Assembly (NCBI GenBank): GCA_036936605.1
Contig: JAUPFV010000002.1
Coordinates: forward strand, 336,387,215-336,451,214
DNA: 64,000 nucleotides
Origin: Limnanthes douglasii subsp. nivea
Lineage: Eukaryota; Streptophyta; Magnoliopsida; Brassicales; Limnanthaceae
Direction: 5' to 3'
In this document: piece by piece, positions 55,219-64,000 of the stretch
How the letters are laid out: the number at the start of each line of letters is the position of its first letter
Position numbering within the stretch: position 1 is the first letter of the stretch
Position numbers and translations under genes: made by a program
Notes under the pieces: generated by a model
What the model saw: the letters and a program-made list of their open reading frames with translations, nothing else
The model's database searches: none
What the model was told of the DNA's origin: nothing

Positions 55219-55759
55219 TATATATTGTAATTTTAAAATAGTATAAGGTTATTATAGTTCTAGTATTAGATTTTGATTATTATTATTATTATTATAATAT
55301 GATTATAAATTTTATATTTTGATATTATTTACTAGTACAAGTGTTTTAATTATTTGATAAACAAAGTGTTATATTGTTTGTATATTATAATTTAAAAGAA
55401 TTATAGGGTTACTATAGTTTTATTATTATACTTAGATTATTATTATTATGGTTTGATTATTATAGTATGATTACAACTACTACAAATGTTGTTATATTTT
55501 GATAATTACTTACTAATGATAAAGTTATTGTATAAATAGTTTGATTATACTATAACTTATTATAGTTTATTTGTTTATTTTAAGTGGTAATTTTTTTTAT
55601 GAAAAGTTGTTACATTATGGGCGTTCATAGTTTATGATCTCATGGGCTTGGATTTGTAAAAATGTTTACAAATTGAACTATCGATTATAAATGTCATTCA
55701 TCTTGATTTTGGAAATTTTGATCTTCTGAATAAGGTTTTTTGTACTCAATTTTTGAAGT

Positions 55760-56040
55760 TTAAACTCCAGCTTTATCCATAAAATCTTGTTCAAGTTCAT
55801 CTTCACCATCTTCTATAAATTCATTAAAGACGTCGCTTGGATTCTCTTCATTTTCATACTCTTTGTCTTGTATCCTATGTTTCGTGGTAGTCCAGTCCTT
55901 GATTGCAAAAAGCGTTTCAGATGTCTGACCCATTAATCTTATTTGTTTAGTCGTGTATTGCAACCTGACTTGACTAAAAGCATATTCACTTGCACAAATA
56001 AATAAATATAAATAGTATACCAAGGACTTAAATCACTATA
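55760..56040 (-). pseudogene. hAT transposase C-terminal (dimerisation) relic, block A
   Basis: The 87-codon frame 56023-55760 contains ICASEYAFSQVRLQYTTKQI, SETLFAIKDWTT and an acidic tail. This matches the hAT dimerisation domain (A-S-E-x-x-F-S..R-x-x-L..V..L..D-W). Only this end of the transposase is present. In the family the domain joins transposase subunits. Confidence 0.7.
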
Positions 56041-56271
56041 ATCCTTATCCGCCAAGCAAACTTAATTGATTTGGTCGATTAAATTTTTTAACTAAATATT
56101 ATAGAAAATGAATTAAGAGGAATATATTGGAAGAACGATGTTGTAAAACTAATACTACCATTTCGAGAGTTTTGGAAGTAAAATTGTGACTGGGAGATGA
56201 TCTACGAGATGAAAGAGAAATGAGTGAGTTTATTCTCTATTTATAGAGTAGAAACTAAACAAATCTGAATC

Positions 56272-56361
56272 AAATTGGATATCCGATTTGTAATGGGTTT
56301 TCATTAAATAAAATGTAATCAAATCGGATATCCGATTGGCCAAATTAGATACCCGATTTGA
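56272..56361. promoter_or_regulatory. Triplicated palindromic motif in the Gypsy LTR region, block A
   Basis: aatcggatatccgatt, a perfect 16-bp palindrome, at about 56323-56338, with near copies at 56273-56289 (aattggatatccgattt) and 56343-56360 (aattagatacccgattt). The same cluster is kept in block B at about 61315-61405. Position upstream of the TATA box suggests a control element of the LTR. Confidence 0.5.
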
Positions 56362-56561
56362 TCATAATTCTAGAAAAACAACTAATTGTGGCCTGATAAG
56401 GAAATATAAAGTTAGGGACTAAAATGTAAACAATAAAAGGTTAAGTAACATATGGTAAAATTAAAGAAGCGATTTTGATTATGTATTTTTAGTAAGGACT
56501 GAGTGTAATTTATCCTTTTATATAACTACTTACAGTTGTAAGTTAAGTCTATTTGCCTCTA

Positions 56562-56567
56562 TATAAA
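56562..56567 (+). promoter_or_regulatory. TATA box of the Gypsy LTR, block A
   Basis: tataaa within cctctatataaaggccag, about 140 bp before the primer-site-like sequence, followed by a ctctct-rich leader. The counterpart is at 61609-61614. Confidence 0.6.
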
Positions 56568-56702
56568 GGCCAGAGTTGAACTATTAAAGGGGTTGAACTT
56601 CTAACTTTACTCACTTGTGTTCTCTCATTATCTATCTCTCTCTCTCTAAAACACTCCTACTATTGTTTACTAAAGTGATTCCTAATAAGTAAACTCACCA
56701 AA

Positions 56703-56719
56703 TTTGCGACTTCATTGGG
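56703..56719 (+). promoter_or_regulatory. Primer-site-like sequence, block A
   Basis: tttgcgacttcattggg directly follows an LTR-like ...actcacca end. It resembles the TGGCGACTCC..TGGGG primer/leader of plant Tat/Ogre-type Gypsy elements, partly mutated. Confidence 0.6.
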
Positions 56720-56792
56720 AAGACTAATAATCAGTGCCTTTTCTTCTAGTTCGAATTTTGTTAATCCTAAACAACAGTTTTGAAATTTTGCA

Positions 56793-57850
56793 ATGAATCC
56801 TGAAAGCAACCCGTTAGTTCGATCAGCGATTGAAACACTAAGAGAAGATTTACAAAGGAATGAAAATAGACCATAAGGATCTGTTACGATCCAAGCTCAG
56901 TCTGATATAGAAATGCGTATGAACCAACTCTTGGATAAAATAAACGCACTAAATAAAAAATGTGAGCAAAGAGAGCAGGAAATTCACTCGACGAAGCTTA
57001 AATACGAAGTGAAACAAGTAAATTGGAAAACTGAAATTGGAAACCAGTCTGATCGATCTTGTACTGGTAGAAATAGTAGGAATAAGCGGAAGAAGGAGCG
57101 CTTCGAAGCTCCAAAAGAGTGTTATTCTTCTCGGAAGTGAAATAAAGACAAACAAAAATGTGTCACATCTAGTGACGAGGAGGTTGAGATATCTACCTCA
57201 GGTTTTAAAAGGTATAGGGTTTCTTCGAAGGAACAAAGGGAACAACCCCGAAAATATAAGAAGGAACATAGATCTAGGAAGGACAACGTTCCTCATTATT
57301 TGAGGGAATCTAATTGGTGTGATGGGAATACAGCGAATCAGTATGCATAGACTGATTGGAATTTGTATGCATTCATGGGAGCTGAGGGTCAGTACGTGTA
57401 GGGTGTCGATTGTAGGAACTCTTCGTTGATTCTGAAGCGTTTTGATAGCGCTAAGGTTGAAAAGTTCGATGGGATGCAGGATCTAGATGATCATATCGAA
57501 CAATTCAAGAATTACATGATGAACTTCGAAGATGACGAAAAGTTAGTGTGTCGTGCTTTTTCAGAAACTTTTAAAGGAATAACGTTAAAGTGGGACAATC
57601 AGATTCTGAGGGGATATATTTCGAATTTGAGGGATTTCTATACTGCTTTTCGAAGCCAGTTTGTTGGAAGCAAGGAGATGAGAGCGAATAGAGATACGAT
57701 TATCCAATGCAAGCAGGCAGTTGGAGAAAAGTTGAAAGACTACATAAAATGATTTGTTGAGACTAAGGTAGCTTGGATAATTGCGAACAAGATGTGGCGA
57801 TGGCAGCTTTTCGCCAAATGTTACTGCCATGAGATTTGGCTAATGAGACG
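56793..57850 (+). pseudogene. Gypsy gag N-terminal part, block A
   Basis: One frame from ATG 56793 with about five stops. It contains IETLREDLQRNENR, QLLDKINALNKKCEQREQEI (coiled coil), a Lys-rich stretch, then the retrotransposon gag domain: FDSAKVEKFDGMQDLDDHIE, MMNFEDDEKLVCRAFSETFK, LKWDNQIL, FRSQFVGSKEMR, QCKQAVGEKLKDYIK. It is cut off at 57855. At least four stop positions coincide with those in block B. Confidence 0.85.
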
Positions 57851-57852
57851 AC

Positions 57853-58037
57853 AAACATGTGAGGCCATGCATAAAAATATGTTAAACCACGCATAAATAA
57901 ACATGTGAGACCAAATATAAAATAAACATGTCAGACATGCATTACTCGATGATAAAGATGTGAGTCCTGTCTAACAAAATATAAAAAATTATGAATGGAT
58001 CTAGTTTTGTTCGTCTTCAAAAATCAACGTATGGTCT
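57853..58037. repeat. Flanking direct repeat of block A, right copy
   Basis: Copy of 55026-55218 placed right after block A, in the same orientation. It is followed by the right arm of the foldback element. Confidence 0.9.
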
Positions 58038-58250
58038 CGTATGATTTATTCTTGGTATTTTAACTTTATTATGCTTGGTCTCGCATGATTTATTATGTCT
58101 GGTCTCATATGTTTTTTATTTCTCGTCTCGCATAATTGATTATGTATGGTCTCTCATATTTTTTTATGTTCGGTCTCGCATATTTTTTTATGTCTGGTTT
58201 CGCTTATTCATTTATATTTGGGGTCGAATATTTTTTATGTCTAGTCTCGC
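58033..58250. repeat. Subterminal tandem repeat, ~24-bp period
   Basis: Units with a ggtctcgcat core start at 58033, 58077, 58101, 58124, 58148, 58172, 58196, 58222 and 58243. The spacing is mostly 23-26 bp. Confidence 0.9.
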
Positions 58251-58263
58251 ATGTTACCAGCGG

Positions 58264-59576
58264 AAAATAATAAAAATCAAATAAAATATATCGTTAATTG
58301 ATCTAGATTTTCGTCTTAAAAAGAACAAAGTTGATTGTACTTTCAGATTTTTTTTTTCCGAACTTGAGTTTGAAATATACAAACCTTTTAAAAAAAGAAA
58401 AAAGAAAGAAAATAAAAAATATAAACTTAGGTTTAAGAATGAGAAATGGTTACGTGGCTCGTGATAAAGCATGATTATTTGAGATATTCTTTAAAAAATT
58501 CGGTATTGAATGGGAGTTGAGTGCACAAAATGGATATTAGCTAAGCAATAGTGAAAGTTGAAGTAGTATATGACAATAAAGTATTTTTGGGTATCTTTGA
58601 TGATATTTCTCATATTTTATAGCATCGGTTTGTGGCAAACGTGACACGACCAAAATTTGCGGATCACGGCAGAGCTTTAACGATATTAATAACGTGGACT
58701 CTTATGGAGGAACCACTCATTTAGATATATAATATATTTAGTATTAAAGAATAATAAATAGATTTATGTCTAATGGAAATAAATGAAGTCGCAACCCACA
58801 AGTAATTTATATTAATATACATAAATATAATACATTTATAAAATTACTAAGGAGATAACAGAGTTATTAAATAAAATTATCATTATTTCTATTATGTATA
58901 AAAAAATTGATTGATCCAAAATAATAAAAGCTATATTTATTTTATAAAAATCAAAATAATAAAAAATATATTTGTTTTATAAAAAATGAATTTAATTAGT
59001 AATGAATATTTAATGTTATTTAATATTGTATCGATAACCGTGAACGATCATTATTGTTAAGAAATGAAGGGAGTAATATATATAAATATATTGATTCATG
59101 TAAATTTATATGTTTATTTATATCATATATAAATATAATATTGTATATACCATTTATTTTTGAATATATATAATATAAATAGATATATTGATCGAAGACC
59201 TATTATATAAATAGATATATTGGTTTAAAATACAATAATACATATTTATATATTTATATATAGATTCTACAATATTAGTAAGTATAATAATTATTATTAT
59301 TTTGTATTTTTCCATTTCAATAGAATTACTATATTTGAACACTAAAAGTGAATAGTATTTTTGGATTGAAAATAATTTCTAAATTAATAAGAGGGAGGTT
59401 TAATCGGAACAAATCTAATAAAATAATATGTCATTATCACAGAAGACTGAATATAATATACTAGATGACTAAATATAATTGCATATTATTATACTAGACC
59501 AATTAAATAATATATAATTATCATGGGAAACCGAAATTATTATAGATTTATATGTAATTATTATAAAAGACTAAAA

Positions 59577-59579
<3 letters not shown>
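58264..59579. other. Extremely AT-rich stretch, nothing recognised
   Basis: Dominated by ATATAA words; the 59154-59342 frame is low complexity. A single aaatttgcggatcacgg-type GC island near 58640-58680 has no identified meaning. Confidence 0.4.

Positions 59580-59613
<34 letters not shown>
59580..59613. repeat. (AT)n microsatellite next to the SINE
   Basis: About 16 AT units ending where the SINE target duplication begins. Confidence 0.95.
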
Positions 59614-59615
<2 letters not shown>

Positions 59616-59629
59616 CGTTGCATGTTTAG
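59612..59629. repeat. SINE target-site duplication, left
   Basis: ataacgttgcatgtttag, identical to 59848-59865 (18 bp). Confidence 0.95.
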
Positions 59630-59847
59630 CCCTCAAGGGGTAGCCGAGTTGGTTGAGTATGGTATTCTTATAACCAAAAGGTCATGAGTTCGAGTCCCTC
59701 TACATACGCTTTCTTGGCTGAGCCTGTCACCTTGTGTGGTTTACCTTCTGGCGTTGGTTTGCAGGCTATCGCGTCAGACTGAGGGTTTCCCCTGTGCGCA
59801 CTCATTGTACTCTGAGTAGCGGCTGCGGGTTCTCTCCGAAAAAAAAA
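59630..59847 (+). mobile_element. tRNA-derived SINE with poly(A) tail
   Basis: 218 bp flanked by an 18-bp perfect target duplication. The 5' part is tRNA-like: RNA polymerase III A box tagccgagttgg (59641-59652) and B box gttcgagtcc (59688-59697), at proper spacing. The 3' part is unrelated to tRNA and ends in about nine A residues (59839-59847). Poly(A) implies mobilisation by L1-type LINE proteins, of which the window holds relics. The duplication has no mismatch, so the insertion is recent. Confidence 0.95.
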
Positions 59848-59865
59848 ATAACGTTGCATGTTTAG
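59848..59865. repeat. SINE target-site duplication, right
   Basis: ataacgttgcatgtttag, identical to 59612-59629. Confidence 0.95.
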
Positions 59866-60164
59866 AAATTATGCAATATTTACATTCACATTCTATGTTA
59901 TGCACCATTATAAACTCACACAAACCATGTCATTATTATCTCCAAGATAGTTTAATAACCATAGTGTTTTGGTCCGAACTTGACCACTAGGTGACTAGAA
60001 TACGGAAAAACACGGTAATGCCATGTATACGACTGTTATGCACATAGTCGTCGTCACTCAACAGTAATAACACGATATAGTTATCACGCACCAGGTAAAA
60101 TACGGTAAGATTAACGTCACGACAATAAATTTTATATAATAACATTATTTGATAAACAATAGTT
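59866..60164. other. Spacer, nothing recognised
   Basis: Contains somewhat GC-richer sequence (59980-60120) without identified function. Confidence 0.4.
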
Positions 60165-60443
60165 TATATATTGTAATTTTAAAATAGTATAAAGTTATTA
60201 TAGTTCTAGTATTAGATTTTGATTTTGATTATTATAATATGATTATAAATTTTATATTTTGATATTATTTACTAGTACAGGTGTTAGTAATTATTTGATT
60301 ATTTGATAAACAAAGTGTTATATTGTTTGTATATTATAATTTAAAAGAATTATAGGGTTATTATAGTTTTATTATTATACTTAGATTATTATTATTATTA
60401 TGGTTTGATTATTATAGTAGGATTATAACTACTACAAATGTTA

Positions 60444-60659
60444 TTATATTTTGATAATTACTTACTAATGATAAAATTATTGTATAAATAGTTTGATTAT
60501 ACTATAACTTATTATAGTTTATTTATTTATTTTAAGTGGTAAATTTTTTTGTTATATTTTGATAATTACTTACTAATGATAAAATTATTGTATAAATAGT
60601 TTGATTATACTATAACTTATTATAGTTTATTTATTTATTTTAAGTGGTAAATTTTTTTA
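60444..60659. repeat. 108-bp perfect tandem duplication in block B
   Basis: 60444-60551 and 60552-60659 are identical apart from the last base. Block A has a single copy, so this arose after the A/B duplication and recently. Confidence 0.95.
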
Positions 60660-60819
60660 TGAACAGTTGTTACATTATGGGCGTTCATATTTTATAATCT
60701 CGTGGGCTTGGATTTGTACAAATGTTTACAAATTGAAATATCGATTACAAATGTCATTCATCTTGATTTTGGAAATTTTGATCTTCTGAATAAGGTTTTT
60801 CGTACTCACTTTTTGAAGT

Positions 60820-61090
60820 TTAAACTTCAGATTTATCCATAAAATCTTGTTCAAGTTCATCTTCACCATCTTCTATAAATTCATTAAAGACGTCGCTTGG
60901 ATTCTCTTCCTTTTCATACTCTTTGTTTTGTATCCTATGATTCGTCGAAGTCCAGTCCTTGATTGCAAAAAGCATTCCAAATGTCTAACCCGTTAAATTT
61001 ATTTGTTTAGTCGTGTATTGCAACCTGACTTGACTAAAAGCATATTCACTTGCACAAATAAATAAATAAATATAAATGATATACCAAACA
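60820..61090 (-). pseudogene. hAT transposase C-terminal relic, block B
   Basis: Same sequence as 55760-56040 with further changes and stops. Confidence 0.65.
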
Positions 61091-61608
61091 CTTAAATCAC
61101 TATAATCCTTATCCGCCAAACAAACTTGATTGATTTGATTAAATATTATAAAAATGAATTAAGAGGAATATATTGGAAGAACGATGTTGTAATACTAATA
61201 ATAATATTTCGAGAGTTTTAGAAGTAAAATTATGATTGAGAGATGATCTACAAGATAGAAGAGAAATGAGTGGGTTTATTCTCTATTTATAGAGAAGAAA
61301 CTAAAAAAATCTTAATTAAATCAGATATCCGATTTGTAATGGGTTTTCATTAAATAAAATGTAATCAAATCGGATATCCGATTGGCCAAATTAGATACCT
61401 GATTTGATCGTAATTCTAGAAAAAAAAACTAATTGTGGCCTGATAAGGAAATATAAAGTTAGGGACTAAAATGTAAACAATAAAAGGTTAAGTAACAGAT
61501 GGTAAAGTTAAAGGAGCGATTTTGATTATGTATTTTTAGTAAGAACTGAGTATAATTTATCTTTTTATATAACTACTTACAATTGTAAGTTAAGTTTATG
61601 TGCCTCTA

Positions 61609-61614
61609 TATAAA
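61609..61614 (+). promoter_or_regulatory. TATA box of the Gypsy-C LTR, block B
   Basis: tataaa in the same context as 56562-56567. Confidence 0.6.
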
Positions 61615-61764
61615 GGCCAGAGCTGAACTATTAAAGGGGTTGAACTTCTGACTTTACTCACTTGTGCTCTCTCATTATCTCTCTCTAAAATCTCTCTCTC
61701 CCTCTCTCTGAAACACTCCTACTATTGTTTACTAAAGTGATTCCTAATAAGCAAACTCACCAAA

Positions 61765-61782
61765 TTTGCGACTTCATTGGGG
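61765..61782 (+). promoter_or_regulatory. Primer-site-like sequence, block B (Gypsy-C)
   Basis: tttgcgacttcattgggg; same as 56703-56719 with one more G, closer to the usual form. Confidence 0.6.
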
Positions 61783-61854
61783 AGACTAACAATCAGTGTC
61801 TTTTCTTCTAGTTCGAATTTTGTTAATTATAAACAACAGTTTTGAATTTTTTTA

Positions 61855-63370
61855 ATGAATCTTGAAAACAACCCGTTAGTTCGATCAACGATTGAAACAA
61901 TAAGAGAAGATTTACATAGGAATGAAAATAGACCATAAGGATCTGTTACGATCCAAGATCTGTCTGATATATAAATGCGTATGAACCAACTGTTGGATAA
62001 AATAAACGCACTAAATCAGAAATGTGAGCAAAGAGAGCAGTAAATTCACTCGACGAAGCTTAAATACGAAGTGAGACAAGTAAATGAGAAAACTGAAATT
62101 GGAAACCAGTCTGATCGATCTTCCACTGGTAGAGATAGTAGGAATAAGCGGAAGAAGGTGCGCTTCGAAGCTCCAAAAGAGTGCTATTCTTCTCAGAAGT
62201 GAAATAAAGACAAATAAAAATGTGTCACATCTAGTGACGAGGAGGTTGAGATATCTACCTCAGGTTTTAAAAGGTATAGGGTTTCTTCGAAGGAACAAAG
62301 GGAACAACCCCGAAAATATAAGAAAGAACATAGATCTAGGAAGGACAGCGTTCTTCGTTGTTCGAGGTAATCTAATTGGTGTGATGGGAATACATCGAAT
62401 CAGTATGCAGAGACTGATCGGAATTTGTATGCATTCATGGGAGCTAAGGATCAGTACGTGTAGGGTGTCGATTGTATGAACTCTCCGTTGATTCCAAAGC
62501 GTTTTGATAGCGCTAAGGTTGAAAAGTTCGATGGGATGCAATATCTAGACGATCACATCGAACAATTCAAGAATTACATGATGAACTTCGAAGATGATGA
62601 CAAGCTGGTGTGTCGTGCTTTTTCATAAACTTTTAAAGGAATAACGTTAAAGTGGGACAATCGGATTCCGAGGGGGTCTATTTCGAATTTGAGGGATTTT
62701 TATACTACTTTTCGAAGGCAGTTTGTTGGAAACAATGAGATGAGAGCGAATATAGATACGATTATCCAATGCAAGCAGGCAGTTAGAGAAAAGTTGAAAG
62801 ACTACATAAAGTGATTTGTTCTGACTAAGGCAGCTTGGATAATTGTGAAGAAGATGTGGCGAGGGTAGCTTTTCGCCAAATGTTACTGCCATGATATTTG
62901 GCTAATGAGACGACAAAAATGAGGGCTTTAACTTTTGGAGCATTAATGGCTCTGGTTGAAGATCCGATCAAAGTTGAAGAGTCAACTAGGGTTCAAAGAG
63001 GACCAGTCAATGTTCTAAATAATTCAGGCGATGGGGCCAATACCAGGGGCAATCTTCGAATTGTAATCAGCAGACGCGTTCGAGGAATAATAATTTGTCA
63101 CTTCGAACTCGGAAATATTCAAATCAAGCCCCATCCTACAATGACAACAGAGCGAAGCCGAATTAGTGGATTAGGCCCGAGTATTATGCAGAGTTAACAG
63201 AAAGTGTAGCTGTAATATTTTGCAAAAACGATAGCTTTGTGAATTTTAGGAAGCCAGCTCAAATTAACAAGCCAAGATAAAAAGCGGAACAATAAATATT
63301 GCATATATCACGAGGATATTGGTCATGATACCAATGATTTAATTGCATTGGAAAAAAAATTCCAAATTCT
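61855..63370 (+). pseudogene. Gypsy-C gag
   Basis: Same protein as in block A with more stops: coiled-coil start, Lys-rich linker, gag domain (FDSAKVEKFDGMQ, DHIEQFKNYMMNFEDDD, QCKQAVREKLKDYIK), then a poorly preserved C-terminal part and a knuckle at about 63288-63365 reading YCIYHEDIGHDTND. The last Cys is replaced by Leu. The knuckle type is the same as in Gypsy-A. Confidence 0.8.
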
Positions 63371-63388
63371 GATTAAAATGGAAAGATT

Positions 63389-64000
63389 TTGACTTATGTG
63401 AAGTCACAAGAAAACGTGTCAAAAAATCCAGCATTGAATTCACGGTCGGCTAATCCAAATGCGCCAGTTGAGAATTTGATGATTCCAGATTCAAATGCTG
63501 ATGAATTCGATGATGCTTTGGAAAAATTGGATAAGGATCCAGATAGGTTGATTCTGATGGATGTTGAAAAGCCAGTAAAGAAAGGACATATGAGAAGTTT
63601 TTGTGATTTTTTTAGTCATTGGCCATTTGTTTAGGCGATTGAATAGATGGTACTACTGATATTTTGAGGAAGAGACATGTTGTCCATTTGACAACACAAA
63701 TTGAAGGAAAGATGTCCACTCGTTTATATGGAAAATGACATTCTTTTTATTTTGTTTGGTGAGGACGATTTGTGAGGTACTGCGGGGCCGCATGAGGACG
63801 TGGTATTTATTGGGGAAGAAGTGGTTGGTGTTGAAATTAGACGTATGATCATAGACAACGGTAGTTCTGCAAATGTCCTTTTCAAAACAACATATGACAC
63901 GATACGTAATCCTCCTCGAATTTCTCGATCAAATTGCACGATTATTGGATTCACTGGTATGACAGCACGAGTGATAGGGGAATTTGAGAGGGAGGTAAGC
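63389..64000 (+). pseudogene. Gypsy-C protease region
   Basis: A linker frame (63389-63634) is followed, after shifts, by RMIIDNGSSANVLFKTTYDT and IIGFTGMTARVIGEFE. This is the aspartic protease of plant Gypsy elements (V-D-x-G-S-S-A-D-I-L-F and L-x-G-F-x-G). The active-site triplet reads D-N-G. It continues past the window end. Confidence 0.8.

Larger units (their letters stand above)
55219..57855. repeat. Block A: 2.6-kb duplicate of block B (hAT end, Gypsy LTR, gag)
   Basis: Co-linear with 60165-62917 throughout, by eye above 90 percent identical apart from small indels and a 108-bp tandem duplication in B. It includes a hAT transposase end (minus), a promoter-bearing LTR region, a primer-site-like sequence and part of a Gypsy gag (plus). 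It stops inside gag, whereas B continues. Confidence 0.95.
54997..58263. mobile_element. Foldback-like DNA element split by a 2.6-kb insertion
   Basis: Left terminus accggtaacatgc (54997-55009) is inverted relative to gcatgttaccagcgg (58249-58263). Subterminal 24-bp-period repeats built on catg(c/t)gagacc lie on the left (about 55026-55120), and the inverse ggtctcgcatg units on the right (58033-58250, about nine units). Between them sits block A, with an extra direct copy of about 190 bp of the left arm (57853-58037). Inverted termini plus inverted subterminal repeats fit a foldback or CACTA-like non-autonomous element. Confidence 0.65.
60165..62917. repeat. Block B: counterpart of block A, continuing into Gypsy-C
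   Basis: Begins at tatatattgtaattttaaaa like block A (55219) and runs co-linear to cgacaaa (62917 against 57855). In B the Gypsy sequence goes on to the window end, so B is the likely source and A the copy. Confidence 0.95.
61700..64000 (+). mobile_element. Gypsy-C, plant Tat/Ogre-like Gypsy element running off the window
   Basis: Primer site at 61765, gag 61855 to about 63365, protease region to about 63960. The polymerase lies beyond the window. The LTR lies left of 61765, but its start is not defined. Many stops show it is dead. Confidence 0.8.

Noticed and set aside
57037..57303. 88-codon plus-strand frame in block A (and its relative at 62084-62479)
   Set aside because: It is an alternative frame of the gag region. 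The true gag frame is supported by family motifs.
58033..58250. Regularly spaced repeats resembling a CRISPR array
   Set aside because: The units are degenerate, with no unique spacers of fixed length. They occur in inverse on the other arm, in plant DNA; they are subterminal transposon repeats.
59630..59700. Possible tRNA gene
   Set aside because: The boxes A and B are followed by a long unrelated body, a poly(A) tail and flanked by target duplications, which is a SINE. There is no proper acceptor stem closure.

Overview
This 64-kb window looks like repeat-rich intergenic or pericentromeric DNA of a dicot plant. It is strongly AT-rich and I find no intact ordinary host gene. Almost everything recognisable is transposable-element sequence of typically plant type: Copia elements with initiator-Met-tRNA-type primer sites, Gypsy gags with a C-Y-H..GHD..C knuckle, L1-type LINEs with DUF4283-like ORF1 proteins, a MULE with an OTU domain, a hAT remnant, a tRNA-derived SINE and foldback DNA. 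The species cannot be named from this.

Layout, left to right: LINE relic (1-2300, minus); dead Copia relic (3.8-7.6 kb, minus); LINE ORF1 relic (7.8-8.7 kb); a 246-bp duplicate of the Copia reverse-transcriptase region (8791-9036); featureless AT-rich DNA; a MULE transposase plus OTU relic (11.3-14.1 kb, plus); a Copia fragment (15.3-16.0 kb, plus); a Gypsy relic (16.9-20.9 kb, minus); tandem repeats and a long hairpin (21.6-22.6 kb); an unrecognised tandem-duplicated unit (23.4-30.1 kb) whose first copy is split by a young Copia element (24243-27710); a gag-like plant transposon relic (30.1-33.4 kb); a Gypsy relic (34.3-37.0 kb, minus); a 3'-truncated Copia (38.45-42.07 kb, minus); a nearly complete 6.6-kb LINE with target-site duplications (42391-48990, minus); an older LINE with RNase H (49.8-54.0 kb, minus); a foldback element (54997-58263) broken by a 2.6-kb block of hAT plus Gypsy sequence; a SINE with an 18-bp target duplication (59630-59847); and a second copy of the 2.6-kb block that runs into the rest of a Gypsy element at the window end.

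The most interesting object is the young Copia element. It has 98.8 percent identical LTRs, an exact 5-bp target duplication, TG...TA termini, a primer site, a polypurine tract, and intact gag, knuckle and protease. Its integrase, reverse transcriptase and nearly all of RNase H are replaced by about 1.26 kb encoding a long coiled coil, and the last ~20 codons of the Copia polyprotein remain on the far side. This reads as capture of a host gene transcript by a retrotransposon. Other points of note are the shared stop codons in the two 2.6-kb hAT/Gypsy copies, which show duplication after the element died; the inverted-repeat locus at 22.1-22.4 kb; and the well-preserved LINE.

Domain calls come from reading translations by eye. 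Boundaries of old elements are approximate.
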